Assembly (NCBI RefSeq): GCF_031082405.1
Contig: NZ_JAVHJU010000066.1
Coordinates: 49,325 to 113,324, forward strand
Length of the DNA stretch: 64,000 nucleotides
From: Amycolatopsis sp. A133
GTDB taxonomy: Bacteria > Actinomycetota > Actinomycetes > Mycobacteriales > Pseudonocardiaceae
Direction: 5' to 3'
Positions 29,901 to 38,505 of this stretch are shown in pieces (the stretch's first letter is position 1; each line of letters begins with the position of its first letter). The translations under genes were made by a program, and so were the position numbers. Below the pieces are notes generated by a model. It searched no databases. It saw only the letters and a program-made list of their open reading frames with translations, and was not told where the DNA came from.

Positions 29901-30682
29901 TGGCCAACCCCGAGTCGCTGGTGATGTGGGAAGCGCAGTTCGGCGACTTCGTCAACGGCGCGCAGACCGTCATCGACGAGTACATCTCCTCGGGCGAGGC
30001 CAAGTGGGGCCAGCGCTCGGACGTCGTGCTGCTGCTGCCGCACGGCCACGAGGGCCAGGGCCCGGACCACACGTCCGGCCGCATCGAGCGCTTCCTCTCG
30101 CTGTGCGCGGAGGGCTCGATGACGGTGGCGGTGCCGTCCACCCCGGCGAACTACTTCCACCTGCTGCGCCGCCACGCCCTCGACGGCATCCAGCGCCCGC
30201 TGGTCGTCTTCACGCCGAAGTCGATGCTGCGCAACAAGGCTGCGACGTCGGCGACCGAGGACTTCACCGGCGAGAGCCGGTTCATGTCCGTCATCGACGA
30301 CGTCACGCCGGACCCGGCGAAGATCCGCAAGGTGCTGCTGACCTCCGGGAAGCTGTACTGGGAGCTCGTGGCGGAGCGGACGAAGCGCGAGGCCGACGAC
30401 GTCGCGATCGTGCGGATCGAGCAGTACTACCCGCTGCCGAAGAAGAAGCTGCTGGCGGCGCTGGAGCGGTACACGAACGCGACGCAGGTCGCGTGGGTCC
30501 AGGAGGAGCCGGAGAACCAGGGTGCGTGGCCGTTCTTCGGCCTGAACCTGCCCCGGAAGTTCCCGGAGGTGCTCTCGGGCCTGCAGGTGGTGTCGCGCCG
30601 CCCGATGGCGGCTCCGTCGGCCGGTTCGTCGAAGGTGCACGAGGTCGAGCAGAAGGCGCTGATCTCGAAGGCGTTCGACTGA
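26948..30682 (+). CDS. kgd: Multifunctional 2-oxoglutarate metabolism enzyme (E1/E2-like, decarboxylase)
   Basis: A 1244-residue enzyme of the actinobacterial TCA cycle. The order is an N-terminal segment (NEWLVEEMYDQFLADPSSVD), an Ala/Lys/Pro linker at about residues 40-135, an E2-like acyltransferase domain with TYDHRIIQGAESGEFL (His about 347), and the ThDP-dependent E1 domain with GMPHRGRLNVLANIVGKP and GDAAFAGQGVVAETLNL. In relatives it acts as 2-oxoglutarate decarboxylase, dehydrogenase E1 and 2-hydroxy-3-oxoadipate synthase, and is inhibited by GarA. Starts at GTG 26948. Monocistronic, ended by a strong terminator. Confidence 0.96.
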   Translation: MSSSSPASQFGPNEWLVEEMYDQFLADPSSVDAAWHDFFADFKPTQSAQAKADTARQKQAEAKPAANGQAAQPSAKAVQNAESAAKQSATASAAKPAPEKAAPAKAAPAKAAPKPAAKAEPKADAKPQAKDEPESKQLRGAAAAIAKNMDASLSVPTATSVRAVPAKLMADNRIVINNHLKRTRGGKISFTHLIGYAMVRALKNYPNMNRHYQQIDGKPFAITPDHVNFGLAIDMKGKDGSRNLVVASVKSVEDMSFLQFWQAYEDIVKKARNNKLTADDFAGTTISLTNPGGIGTNHSVPRLQAGQGAIIGVGAMQYPAAFEGTSEKTLVDLGISKIMTLTSTYDHRIIQGAESGEFLKRIHQLLLGEDGFYDDVFTSLRLPYEPIRWVADIPDGPVDKTARVIELIDAFRMRGHLMADTDPLNYRQRSHADLDVLSHGLTLWDLDREFPVGGFAGQERMKLRDILGVLRNSYCRTVGIEYTHILDPEERRWIQERVEIPHEKPDPAVQKYVLSKLNAAEAFETFLQTKYVGQKRFSLEGGETAIPLLDTILDKAAEHELDEVVIGMPHRGRLNVLANIVGKPISQIFQEFEGNLDPGQAHGSGDVKYHLGAEGKYFRMFGDGETKVSLTANPSHLETVDPVLEGIVRAKQDILDKGGEGYTVLPVLMHGDAAFAGQGVVAETLNLSLLRGYRTGGTVHVIVNNQVGFTTAPEHSRSSQYATDVAKMIGSPIFHVNGDDPEAAHWVAKLAVEYRQAFHKDVVIDLICYRRRGHNEGDDPSMTQPAMYDIIDTKRSVRKTYTESLIGRGDISVEEAEAALRDFSSQLEHVFNEVRELEKHPAKASPSVEEEQQVPAKVATAITSETLEHIGDAFVNVPDGFTPHPRVKPVMERRHKMSREGDIDWAFGELLAFGSLAMEGRLVRLSGQDSRRGTFTQRHSVFIDRKTGQEYSPLQNLADGQGRVMIYDSALSEYAAVGFEYGYSVANPESLVMWEAQFGDFVNGAQTVIDEYISSGEAKWGQRSDVVLLLPHGHEGQGPDHTSGRIERFLSLCAEGSMTVAVPSTPANYFHLLRRHALDGIQRPLVVFTPKSMLRNKAATSATEDFTGESRFMSVIDDVTPDPAKIRKVLLTSGKLYWELVAERTKREADDVAIVRIEQYYPLPKKKLLAALERYTNATQVAWVQEEPENQGAWPFFGLNLPRKFPEVLSGLQVVSRRPMAAPSAGSSKVHEVEQKALISKAFD

Positions 30683-30696
30683 TCGCTTGAAGCATG

Positions 30697-30737
30697 ACGA
30701 AGGCCTCCTCCCGGTTCGCCGGTGAGGAGGCCTTCGT
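30697..30737. terminator. Bidirectional terminator with a UUCG loop
   Basis: ACGAAGGCCTCCTC (30697-30710) pairs with 30724-30737 over 14 bp. The loop carries a further CCGG-TTCG-CCGG stem closed by a UUCG tetraloop. It sits between kgd and the convergent membrane protein gene. Confidence 0.88.
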
Positions 30738-30743
30738 CGTGTT

Positions 30744-31439
30744 TCAGCTGAGGGATTCCGAGGCCGCTTTGGCCAGGCTGTGCGCGTTGCGCCGGCACCG
30801 TTCGATGTTCCGGTCCGTCTTCTCGGCCGCCGTGACGATCACGGTCACGTCGACGTTGCCCTGGTAGAACCGCACGCCGCACTGCATCGTGCCGCTCTGG
30901 TCGTAGTCGACGTCCGCCGCCTTCGCCGCCCGGCCGATCTTCTCGGTGATCGGCTTGGCGCCGCGGTCGACTTCGATGTCGTAGCCCGCCTTCGCGTACC
31001 CCGGCCCCGCTCCCGAGCCGGGCTGCAGCGACTTCGCCAGCATCATCGACACCGTGCCGGACGACGAACCGGACTGCGTCCACGAGCAGCTCAGCTGGGA
31101 CAGCTGGATCTTGTCGTCCGAGGTGCTCGCCGGCTCCGCCGGGGCGTCGCTCGACAGGGGCGGCAGGTTGTTCATCCGGCTGCCGACTTCGCTGCACCGC
31201 GGCAGCGAGGTGTACTTGTCCGGCTCACCCGCCACCAACGTCGAAGGCGGCGCGGCCGTGGACCGCTGGTGGTCCGCCGTCAGCAGGAAGAAGGCGCCGA
31301 CGCCCGCCCCGGCCAGCACGAGCACCCCGGCCACGACGAGCACGACGATCAACGCCGTCTTCCCGCCGGGCTTCGGCGGCGGGTAGCCCGGGTACTGCTG
31401 CTGGTACGGCGGATACGGGTACTGGGGTCCTTGCTGCAC
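30744..31439 (-). CDS. Hypothetical membrane-anchored protein with extracellular domain (DUF3558-like)
   Basis: About 231 residues: a Pro/Tyr/Gln-rich cytosolic start (QYPYPPYQQQYPGYPPP), one transmembrane helix (ALIVVLVVAGVLVLAGAGVG), and an extracellular domain of about 170 residues with three Cys. The domain pattern (PRCSEVGSRMNNLPP, LSCSWTQSG) resembles DUF3558-type lipoproteins, though it lacks a lipobox. GTG 31439 is preferred because the peptide becomes typical there; ATG 31508 would nearly touch the divergent GNAT gene. Function unknown. Confidence 0.72.
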   Translation of the reverse strand: MQQGPQYPYPPYQQQYPGYPPPKPGGKTALIVVLVVAGVLVLAGAGVGAFFLLTADHQRSTAAPPSTLVAGEPDKYTSLPRCSEVGSRMNNLPPLSSDAPAEPASTSDDKIQLSQLSCSWTQSGSSSGTVSMMLAKSLQPGSGAGPGYAKAGYDIEVDRGAKPITEKIGRAAKAADVDYDQSGTMQCGVRFYQGNVDVTVIVTAAEKTDRNIERCRRNAHSLAKAASESLS

Positions 31440-31531
31440 GAACCGGACACTAGGCCATTCGCGCGGCGAGGGCGGGCGGTTCACCCGAAATCGATTGCCG
31501 ACCGCCACCGGTTCACGGCAAGGTGACGATC

Positions 31532-32050
31532 ATGCTGATCCGCCGCGAGACGGCCGCCGACCGGACCGCGATCCACGCCGTCCACAGCGCGGCGTTCCGG
31601 CGCGAAGAGGGCGTGACCCCGATCGAGGCGCCGCTCGTGGACGAACTGCGGGCCGAAGGCGACCTGATCAACGCGCTGTCACTCGTGGCGGTCCGCGACG
31701 GGAACGTCGTGGGGCACGTGTGCTGCAGCCGGGCCCGCCTCGGCGACGACACGACGGCCGCGGTCGGCCTCGGCCCGCTCGGCGTGCGGCCCGAGCACCA
31801 GGCCGCCGGCGCCGGCTCGGCGCTGATGCACGCCGTGGTCGCCGCGGCGGACGCCCTGGGCTACGGCCTGGTCGTCCTGCTCGGCGAGCCCGCCTACTAC
31901 TCGCGGTTCGGGTTCGTCACGGCGTCGGACCTGTCGATCACCGCCCCGGACCCGCAGTGGGGCCGGTACTTCCAGGCGCGGACGCTGGCCGCGTACGAAC
32001 CCACCCAGGCCGGCGCGTTCGAATACGCGCCGGCGTTCTCACGGATCTGA
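31532..32050 (+). CDS. GNAT N-acetyltransferase (YhbS-like)
   Basis: A 172-residue GNAT enzyme. The acetyl-CoA loop region is VGLGPLGVRPEHQAAGAGSAL, followed by LLGEPAYYSRFGF, typical of the YhbS subgroup. ATG 31532 follows AAGGTG by 6 nt; GTG 31523 would put the start inside that ribosome site. The acceptor is unknown. The LLM oxidoreductase gene follows by 15 nt and probably shares the transcript. Confidence 0.88.
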   Translation: MLIRRETAADRTAIHAVHSAAFRREEGVTPIEAPLVDELRAEGDLINALSLVAVRDGNVVGHVCCSRARLGDDTTAAVGLGPLGVRPEHQAAGAGSALMHAVVAAADALGYGLVVLLGEPAYYSRFGFVTASDLSITAPDPQWGRYFQARTLAAYEPTQAGAFEYAPAFSRI

Positions 32051-32065
32051 ACAGGGAGACTGCGC

Positions 32066-33046
32066 ATGTACGAGCCCCAGGCGTCCGTGGGTGTCCGGAT
32101 CAACCGCGAGCAGCCGCCGGCCAAGCTGCGCGACCTCGCGCGCCAGGCCGAAGACGCGGGCCTCGACGAGGTTTGGCTGGTCGAGGACTGTTTCTGGGCG
32201 GCCGGCATCACCACGACCGCGACGGCGCTGGCGGTGACGTCGACGATCAAGGTGGGCATCGGCGTGCTGCCGGCGGTGGCGCGCAACCCGGCGGTCGCGG
32301 CGATGGAGATCGCGGCGCTGGCCGAGCTGCACCCGGACCGGCTGATCGCCGGGTTCGGGCACGGCGTGGCGTCCTGGATGCGCCAGATCGGCGCGTACCC
32401 GGAGTCGCCGCTGGCGGCGCTGGAGGAGACGCTGCTGGCGGTCCGCCGGCTGCTGGCCGGCGAGCGGGTCTCGATGAACGGCAGGCACGTCCACCTGGAC
32501 GAGGTCGAGCTGGTGTTCCCGCCGGCATCGCCGCCCCCGCTGGTGGCGGGCGTCCGCCGCCCGAAGTCCCTGGCGGTGGCGGGCGCGGCGGCGGACGGGA
32601 CGATCCTGGCCGAGCCGGCCCCGCCGGAGTTCGTCCGCACGGCGCTGGCAGGCATCGCCCCGGGCCGGGCGGCCGAGGGAGCGCCGCCGCACCACGCGGT
32701 GGTGACGTACAACTGGCTGGCCCTCGGCGACCGCGAGCGAGCGCGCCGGACGGTCGCGGAATCCCTGAACCCCGGGTCGCGGGTGCAGGTGGAGGGCCTG
32801 CCGTTCGCGTCCGAGCTCCTGGCGCTGATGGATTCGACGTCCACGGTGGACGAGCTGGCGGCGGGTCTGCGCCCGGAGTGGATCGACCGCCTGGCCATCT
32901 GCGGCGACGTCGACGAATGCGCGGCGGCGGTCCGGGCGCTGCACGAGGCGGGCAGCGGCTCGGTGGTGCTGCTGCCGTTACCGGAGGAGTCCCCGGAGCA
33001 GGCGATCGAGGACGCGGCTCGGGTGGCGGCGGCCGTGCGCGGCTGA
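32066..33046 (+). CDS. LLM-class flavin-dependent oxidoreductase
   Basis: A 326-residue bacterial luciferase-like TIM-barrel protein using FMN or F420. Typical segments are LARQAEDAGLDEVWLVEDCFW near the N-terminus, VKVGIGVLPAVARNPAVAAME-like FMN/F420 contacts near residue 60, and PDRLIAGFGHG. ATG 32066 has GGGAGA upstream. It is probably cotranscribed with the GNAT gene before it. Substrate unknown. Confidence 0.88.
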   Translation: MYEPQASVGVRINREQPPAKLRDLARQAEDAGLDEVWLVEDCFWAAGITTTATALAVTSTIKVGIGVLPAVARNPAVAAMEIAALAELHPDRLIAGFGHGVASWMRQIGAYPESPLAALEETLLAVRRLLAGERVSMNGRHVHLDEVELVFPPASPPPLVAGVRRPKSLAVAGAAADGTILAEPAPPEFVRTALAGIAPGRAAEGAPPHHAVVTYNWLALGDRERARRTVAESLNPGSRVQVEGLPFASELLALMDSTSTVDELAAGLRPEWIDRLAICGDVDECAAAVRALHEAGSGSVVLLPLPEESPEQAIEDAARVAAAVRG

Positions 33047-33104
33047 GACCCCGGGAGCCGAAAAGGAGTTCGCGCACCGCGACCGGCGTGCCAGGATCGA
33101 GGCC

Positions 33105-33707
33105 ATGCCGGTCGACCAGCACCTCCTTCTGGCCTTCCTCGTCACCACCGCCATCGCGATGGTGACGCCGGGCCCGGACATGCTCTTCATCCTCGGCTGC
33201 GGCATGCGCGGCGGCCCGAAGGCCGGGCTGCTCGCCACCGCCGGGGTCGCCACCAGCGAGGCCATCCACGTCGCCGTCGCCGCGGCCGGGCTGGCCGCGC
33301 TCTTCGCCGCCGTGCCCGTTGCCTTCACCGTCGTCCGCGTCGCCGGTGCCGCCTACCTCGTCTACCTCGGCGTTCAAGCCATCCGGAACCGCAAGCCGCT
33401 CGTCGAACGGAAAAGCGACCGGGCCTACCTGAGCGGCCTGCTGACCAACCTGCTCAACCCGAAGATGGTCACCTTCACCATCGCCTTCCTGCCGCAGTTC
33501 ATCGACCCGGCCAAAGGCCACGTCTGGCTGCAGTTCGCCGTGCTCGGCGCGATCATGATCGTGTTCGAGTTCCTCGTCGACGGCACCGTCGGCGTCCTCG
33601 CCGGCCGCATCGGCGGGTGGGTCCGCCGCAAGAAGAACCAGCGCCGGATCGAGGTGGCCACCGGCGGCATCTTCATCGGCCTCGGCGTGAAACTGGCCCT
33701 CGACTAG
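33105..33707 (+). CDS. LysE family amino acid exporter
   Basis: A 200-residue membrane protein with about six helices. The family block VTPGPDMLFILGCGMRGGPKAG follows the first helix, and GLLTNLLNPKMVTFTIAFLPQFI lies in the middle. Such proteins export amino acids or homoserine lactones. Its TAG stop shares a CTAG with the stop of the convergent osmoprotectant-binding gene, so the two ends overlap by 4 bp and no terminator separates them. Confidence 0.92.
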   Translation: MPVDQHLLLAFLVTTAIAMVTPGPDMLFILGCGMRGGPKAGLLATAGVATSEAIHVAVAAAGLAALFAAVPVAFTVVRVAGAAYLVYLGVQAIRNRKPLVERKSDRAYLSGLLTNLLNPKMVTFTIAFLPQFIDPAKGHVWLQFAVLGAIMIVFEFLVDGTVGVLAGRIGGWVRRKKNQRRIEVATGGIFIGLGVKLALD

Positions 33708-34576
33708 GACCGGGCCAGGAAGTCCTCGGCGATGTCCAGCGGGTTGCGCTTTTCCTCGGTGAACTCGACGTTGAGGCGCGTGAGTTCCGAAGTCGTCAGC
33801 GCCGCCGACACGCGGTTCAACGCCGCCACCTCGGCCGGGGACAGCGTTCCCCGCGCCACCAGCGGCACGATGTTCTGCGCCGGGAACATGTTCTTGTCGT
33901 CGACCAGCGGCACGAACCCGTTCGCCGCGATCGTCGACGACGTGCTGAACAGGTCCGCCACCTGCACGTCACCGGACTTCAACGCGGCCACCGTCACCGG
34001 GCCGCCCGTGTCGGTCGTGCGGATCTCCTTGAACTCGCAGCCGTACAGCGACTTGATCTTGCCCTTCCAGCGGCTGCTCCACTGGCCGGGGCCGCCGAAC
34101 ACCAGGTCGCGGCAGCGCCGCCCCAGGTCCGAGAACGTCTTCACCCCCGAGGCGGCCAGCTGCGGGCCGACGACGAGCAGGTCCTTGTCCTCGGCCGGCG
34201 CCTGGTCCAGCACCTCGAACCCGGGCGGGACCTGCTGCCGCAGCTGCGCGTAGACGTCTTGCGACGTCGTCGCGGTGGTGTCCTTGTCGAAGTACCGCAA
34301 CAGGTTCCCGCTGTAGTCCGGCACCACCGACAGCGACTTGTCCTGCAGCGCCTTGACGACAACCTCGCGGCTGCCGACCGGCGGCCGCACGGTCACGTTC
34401 GTGGCACCGGCGTTGCGCAGCGCCCCGGCGTAGATCTGCGCCAGGAGCAGGCTTTCGCCGACGTCGGACGCGCCGATGATGATGTCCCCCGACGTGCCGC
34501 CTTCGCCGCCGCCCGCGAGCGGGTTGCCGCAGCCGGCCGCCACCACCAGAACCACCAGCAAGACCAGGCGTTTCAC
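33704..34576 (-). CDS. Osmoprotectant ABC transporter substrate-binding lipoprotein
   Basis: A 290-residue OpuAC/ProX-type binding protein for glycine betaine, choline or a related compound. A short signal with lipobox (VVAAGC, Cys17) anchors it to the membrane. Segments such as IIIGASDVGESLLLAQIYA, VVPDYSGNLLRYF and ADLFSTSSTI match the family. GTG 34576 overlaps the stop of the upstream permease by 4 bp. It is the last gene of the operon. Confidence 0.92.
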   Translation of the reverse strand: MKRLVLLVVLVVAAGCGNPLAGGGEGGTSGDIIIGASDVGESLLLAQIYAGALRNAGATNVTVRPPVGSREVVVKALQDKSLSVVPDYSGNLLRYFDKDTTATTSQDVYAQLRQQVPPGFEVLDQAPAEDKDLLVVGPQLAASGVKTFSDLGRRCRDLVFGGPGQWSSRWKGKIKSLYGCEFKEIRTTDTGGPVTVAALKSGDVQVADLFSTSSTIAANGFVPLVDDKNMFPAQNIVPLVARGTLSPAEVAALNRVSAALTTSELTRLNVEFTEEKRNPLDIAEDFLARS

Positions 34577-35256
34577 GCCGCCACCTTCTTCACGGCCGCC
34601 GCGAGCCGGACGCCCCGGGGCACCAGTGCCCGGTTCAGCACCGCGAACAGCAGGTCGAGGACGATGGCCAGCAACGTCGTCAGCAGCGCGCCGGCGATGA
34701 CCTCGGTGTAGTCCAAAATGGCCAGTCCGTCGAGCAGGAACCGGCCCAGGCCCCCGAGTCCGACGTACGCGGCCACCGCGGCGGTCGCCACGAGCTGCAG
34801 CACGGCGTTGCGGATGCCGCCGAGCACGAGCGGCAACGAGATCGGCACCTCCACCTGCCACAGCCGCTGCCAGCCGGTCATCCCGACGCCTTCCGCGGCG
34901 TCGACCACGCCGTGGTCGGTGGCCTGCAGCCCGGCGTACGTGCCGGCCAGGACCGGTGGCACGGCCAGCACGACGAGCCCGATGATCGTCGAGGTGACGC
35001 TCTCGGTGAAGAGCAGGAACAGGAACGTGACGAGCCCCAGCGTCGGCAGCGCGCGGATGGCGTTGCCCGCGCTCACCAGCGCGACGCCGCCGCGGCCGGT
35101 GTGGCCGACGAACAGGCCAAGCGGCACCGCGATGATCAGGGCGATGACCAGCGACAACGCCGTGTAGCCGAGGTGTTCCAGCAGCCGTTGCGGGACGCCG
35201 TCGGGCCCGGACCAGTGCGCCGGGTCGCCGAACCAGCGGACGAGATCGGTGATCAT
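34573..35256 (-). CDS. Osmoprotectant ABC transporter permease 2
   Basis: A 227-residue permease with about five helices and the EAA-type loop DAAEGVGMTGWQRLWQVEVPISLPLVLGG. The ATG at 35256 overlaps the stop of permease 1 by 4 bp, and its own stop overlaps the GTG of the binding protein. It forms the channel together with permease 1. Confidence 0.92.
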   Translation of the reverse strand: MITDLVRWFGDPAHWSGPDGVPQRLLEHLGYTALSLVIALIIAVPLGLFVGHTGRGGVALVSAGNAIRALPTLGLVTFLFLLFTESVTSTIIGLVVLAVPPVLAGTYAGLQATDHGVVDAAEGVGMTGWQRLWQVEVPISLPLVLGGIRNAVLQLVATAAVAAYVGLGGLGRFLLDGLAILDYTEVIAGALLTTLLAIVLDLLFAVLNRALVPRGVRLAAAVKKVAA

Positions 35257-35921
35257 GCGGCTCCCGCCCGGGTCCACGGCGTCAGCAGGTTTCGCGAGCC
35301 CACCAGCACCAGGTCGACGACCAGCGCCAGCAGCAGCGTCAGCACGATGCCGACCACGATCGGGGAGAAGTACTCGCGCTGGAAGCCGTCGGTGAACAGC
35401 ACGCCGAGCCCGCCGGTGCCGATCAGCGCGCCGACGCTGACCAGGCTGATGTTGCTGACCGCCGCGACCCGCACGCCGGCCGCCAGCACCGGCACCGACA
35501 GCGGCAGCTCGACGGCGAAGAACCGGCGCACCGGCTTGTACCCGACGGCGGTGGCGGCCGCGATCACCGGCGGCGGCACCGCGTCGAGTGCGTCGAGCAC
35601 GGGCCGGACCAGCAGCGCCGTCGTGTAGACGGTCAGCGCGACGACGACGTTGACGCTGTCGAGGATCTTCGACCCGATCAGGCCGGGGATGACCACGAAC
35701 AGGGCGAGCGACGGGATCGTGTAGAGCAGGTTGGCCAGCACCGTCAGCACCTGCCGGGCGGGCCGCCACCGGTGGCCGAGCCAGCCCGCCGCGATCGCCA
35801 GCACGATGCCCAGCACCAGCGGGAGCAGCGCCAGGTAGACGTGGTCGCCCAGATCACCGAGGATCTGACCGCGGTTGTTCCCGCTGCCCAGGTAGCGCCC
35901 GAGCTCGTCGAAGAAGCTCAT
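35253..35921 (-). CDS. Osmoprotectant ABC transporter permease 1
   Basis: A 222-residue permease with about six helices. The cytosolic coupling loop is AATAVGYKPVRRFFAVELPLSVPVLAAG. ATG 35921 overlaps the ATPase stop by 4 bp. Homologous in layout to OpuCB/YehY types. Partner of permease 2. Confidence 0.92.
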   Translation of the reverse strand: MSFFDELGRYLGSGNNRGQILGDLGDHVYLALLPLVLGIVLAIAAGWLGHRWRPARQVLTVLANLLYTIPSLALFVVIPGLIGSKILDSVNVVVALTVYTTALLVRPVLDALDAVPPPVIAAATAVGYKPVRRFFAVELPLSVPVLAAGVRVAAVSNISLVSVGALIGTGGLGVLFTDGFQREYFSPIVVGIVLTLLLALVVDLVLVGSRNLLTPWTRAGAA

Positions 35922-37003
35922 GACGCCTGCGGGGACGCCTCGATCACGTCCAGCACCTGCCGCGCGACCACGGCGCCGAGCACCCGGTGGTCTTCGTCGA
36001 CGACAACGCCGAGGCTGGCGGGCGAGGACAGCGCCGCGTCCAGCGCACCGCGGATCGGCGTTCCCCGCACCCACAGCGAACCGCCGGCCACGAGGTCGTC
36101 TTCGCCGAGCGGACCGTCCACAGTGGAGTTCGGCGGCAGCCAGCCGCGCGGTTGCTTCTCGGTGTTGACCGCCAGCCGCCAGCCGTCGCTCGCGGGGACG
36201 GTGGAGCCGACCTCGACCAGCTCCAGCTCCTTGACCTCGACCCCGTCGGCGGAGAGGAACGACAGGCCGCGGTAGCCGCGGTCCCGGCCGACGAACGACG
36301 CGACGAAGTCGTCCACCGGGTGCCGCAGGACGTCGGCGGGCGTGCCGTACTGGGCGAGCTTGCCGCCGACCCGCATCACCGCCACCTTGTCGCCGAGCCG
36401 GACGGCTTCGTCGATGTCGTGGGTGACGAACACGATCGTCTTGCCCAGCTGCGACTGCAGCCGCAGCAGCTCGTTCTGCAGGTCTTCGCGGACGATCGGG
36501 TCCACGGCGGAGAACGGCTCGTCCATCAGCAGCACCGGGGAATCCGCGGCGAGCGCGCGGGCGACGCCGACGCGCTGCTGCTGGCCGCCGGAGAGCTGGG
36601 CCGGGTACCGCTTGCCGAGCTCGACCGGCAGGCCGATGATCTCCAGCAGCTCGGCGGCCCGCTTGCGCGCCTTTCCCTTGTCCCAGCCGGACAGCAGCGG
36701 CACGGTGGCGATGTTGTCCAGCACCGTCCGATGTGGAAAGAGCCCGGCGTGCTGGATGACGTAGCCGATGCCCCGGCGCAGCAGGGCCGGGTCGCCCTCG
36801 GCGACGTCCTTGCCGTCGAGCAGCACCTGCCCGGCGGTCGGCTCGACCATCCGGTTGATCATCCGCAGCGACGTCGTCTTGCCGCAGCCGGACGGGCCGA
36901 CGAACACGGTGATCGTGCCGTCTTCGACCGTGAGGTTCAGCTTGTCGACGGCGACCGTCCCATCCGGATACTGCTTGGTCACGTCGCGGAATTCGATGGT
37001 CAC
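35918..37003 (-). CDS. Osmoprotectant ABC transporter ATP-binding protein
   Basis: A 361-residue ATPase. Walker A is GPSGCGKTTS, the signature LSGGQQQRVGVARAL and Walker B LLMDEPFSAVDP. After the core (about residue 240) comes an extension ending in a CBS-like strand-helix unit (LGVVVDEDHRVLGAVVARQVLDVI), as in glycine betaine ATPases, where CBS domains sense ionic strength. GTG 37003 follows GGGGA. It is the first of four genes joined by 4-bp overlaps, which suggests balanced synthesis. Confidence 0.93.
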   Translation of the reverse strand: MTIEFRDVTKQYPDGTVAVDKLNLTVEDGTITVFVGPSGCGKTTSLRMINRMVEPTAGQVLLDGKDVAEGDPALLRRGIGYVIQHAGLFPHRTVLDNIATVPLLSGWDKGKARKRAAELLEIIGLPVELGKRYPAQLSGGQQQRVGVARALAADSPVLLMDEPFSAVDPIVREDLQNELLRLQSQLGKTIVFVTHDIDEAVRLGDKVAVMRVGGKLAQYGTPADVLRHPVDDFVASFVGRDRGYRGLSFLSADGVEVKELELVEVGSTVPASDGWRLAVNTEKQPRGWLPPNSTVDGPLGEDDLVAGGSLWVRGTPIRGALDAALSSPASLGVVVDEDHRVLGAVVARQVLDVIEASPQAS

Positions 37004-37095
37004 TGCCACTCCCCATGTCCCGGTGCAACCGACCGTAGCCGAGTCCGTGGTGGTTGGCACGCTGTTCCGGCAGGTGGCCACTAGGCTCAGGGCCT

Positions 37096-38505
37096 GTGAA
37101 GGCACTCGACGACGTCCTCGCCGCGCACGGCGTCGGCGTCCGCCCGCTGTACCGCGTCCTCGACCTGCTGCGCACCGGCGACCACGACCTCGGCGAGCTG
37201 GTGCGGCTCTCGACCGCCCCGCGGCGCAGCGTGGAGGCCGTCCTCGCCGCCCTCGGCGACGACCTGGACCGCAGCGGCGACCGCCTGCGGATCGCCCCCG
37301 GCGTCGCGGCGTCGTACCTGCAGTACCACGCGCCGCGCTACGCCGACCCGCTCGACGAAGCCGTGGCCACGCACGACTCGCTGCCGAAGGTCGCCGAGTG
37401 GGTCGCCGAGGTGCCCTCGCCGCTGGCCGCGCTCGACCACGTGCAGGCGACGCCGGAGACCGTGCTGCGCCGCGCGCTCTGGCTCGACGCGCAGTACGAC
37501 CTCACCTCGGCGCGGCTGCTGTTCCTCGGGGACCACGACCTGACGTCGCTGGCGGTGCGGGCGGTCTGCCCGTCGGCGTCGCTCACGGTCGTCGACCTGG
37601 ACGAGCGGGTGCTCGCCTACCTCGACGAGCGCGGCGGCCGCGAGATCCGGACCGTGCACGCGGACCTGCGCGTCGGCCTGCCGCCGTCACTCGGGGGTGG
37701 CTTCGACCTGGTGTTCAGCGACCCGCCGTACACGCCCGAAGGCATGGGGCTGTTCGCCGCGCGCGGGGTGCAGGCGCTGCGGGAGCCGAGCGAGGGACGG
37801 CTGCTGCTGGCCTACGGCTACAGCCCGCGCCACCCGGCGCTGGGTGCGCAGGTGCAGCGGTCGCTGGCGACGCTCGGGCTGACGTTCGAGGCGATCCTGC
37901 CGGGCTTCAACCGCTACTTCGGGGCGCAGGCGATCGGCAGCGCGGCGGACCTGTACGTCTGCCAGCCGACGGCGAAGGCCAAGAAGATGCGCAGCGGCAA
38001 GGCGATCTACACGCACGGGCCGCAGTCGGTGGAGGCCGCCGGGACGAAGCCGGCGCTGCTGGAGAAGCTGCGGGAGATCGCCGCGGCGGGCGGGCTTTCG
38101 CCGGAGTCGCGGCCGGTGGACTGGTCGATCTCCGGGCCGGAGGGCGACGCGGTCGCGATGGACCTTTCGGCCGACCCGGGCCCGTGGCTGCTGCGGACGC
38201 TGCTGGGCACGAACGCCCGCCGCCTGGCCCTGCTGGTGCCCAACGCCCACCCGGACCTGGCGGATCAGGTCTCCCAGGAGGCGCTCGCGTCACTCGTCCG
38301 GGGCAAGTACACCCTGCGGTACCTGCGGAGCACCCCGGACAACCGGCACGCGGTGGTGGTCGCGGAGGCGATCGAGCACCAGGACGAGGTCCTGACCCGA
38401 GCCCACGCCCGCCTGGCGAACGTCTCCCTCGACGTCCCCGAAGACCTCACGAACCTCCGCCTGGTGGACGTCCCCCGCCACCGCCTCCCCGACCTCCTGC
38501 CCTGA
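37096..38505 (+). CDS. Bis-aminopropyl spermidine synthase-like aminopropyltransferase (BpsA family)
   Basis: A 469-residue protein. An N-terminal winged-helix-like region of about 90 residues precedes a class I methyltransferase-like fold: the nucleotide loop LLFLGDHDLTSLAV, acidic strand VVDLDERV and active-site block DLVFSDPPYTPEG. This is the layout of BpsA, which makes branched polyamines in thermophilic archaea. The C-terminal 120 residues are family-specific. GTG start at 37096. Its stop codon begins a 30-bp palindrome. A polyamine substrate is inferred from the family only. Confidence 0.82.
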   Translation: MKALDDVLAAHGVGVRPLYRVLDLLRTGDHDLGELVRLSTAPRRSVEAVLAALGDDLDRSGDRLRIAPGVAASYLQYHAPRYADPLDEAVATHDSLPKVAEWVAEVPSPLAALDHVQATPETVLRRALWLDAQYDLTSARLLFLGDHDLTSLAVRAVCPSASLTVVDLDERVLAYLDERGGREIRTVHADLRVGLPPSLGGGFDLVFSDPPYTPEGMGLFAARGVQALREPSEGRLLLAYGYSPRHPALGAQVQRSLATLGLTFEAILPGFNRYFGAQAIGSAADLYVCQPTAKAKKMRSGKAIYTHGPQSVEAAGTKPALLEKLREIAAAGGLSPESRPVDWSISGPEGDAVAMDLSADPGPWLLRTLLGTNARRLALLVPNAHPDLADQVSQEALASLVRGKYTLRYLRSTPDNRHAVVVAEAIEHQDEVLTRAHARLANVSLDVPEDLTNLRLVDVPRHRLPDLLP

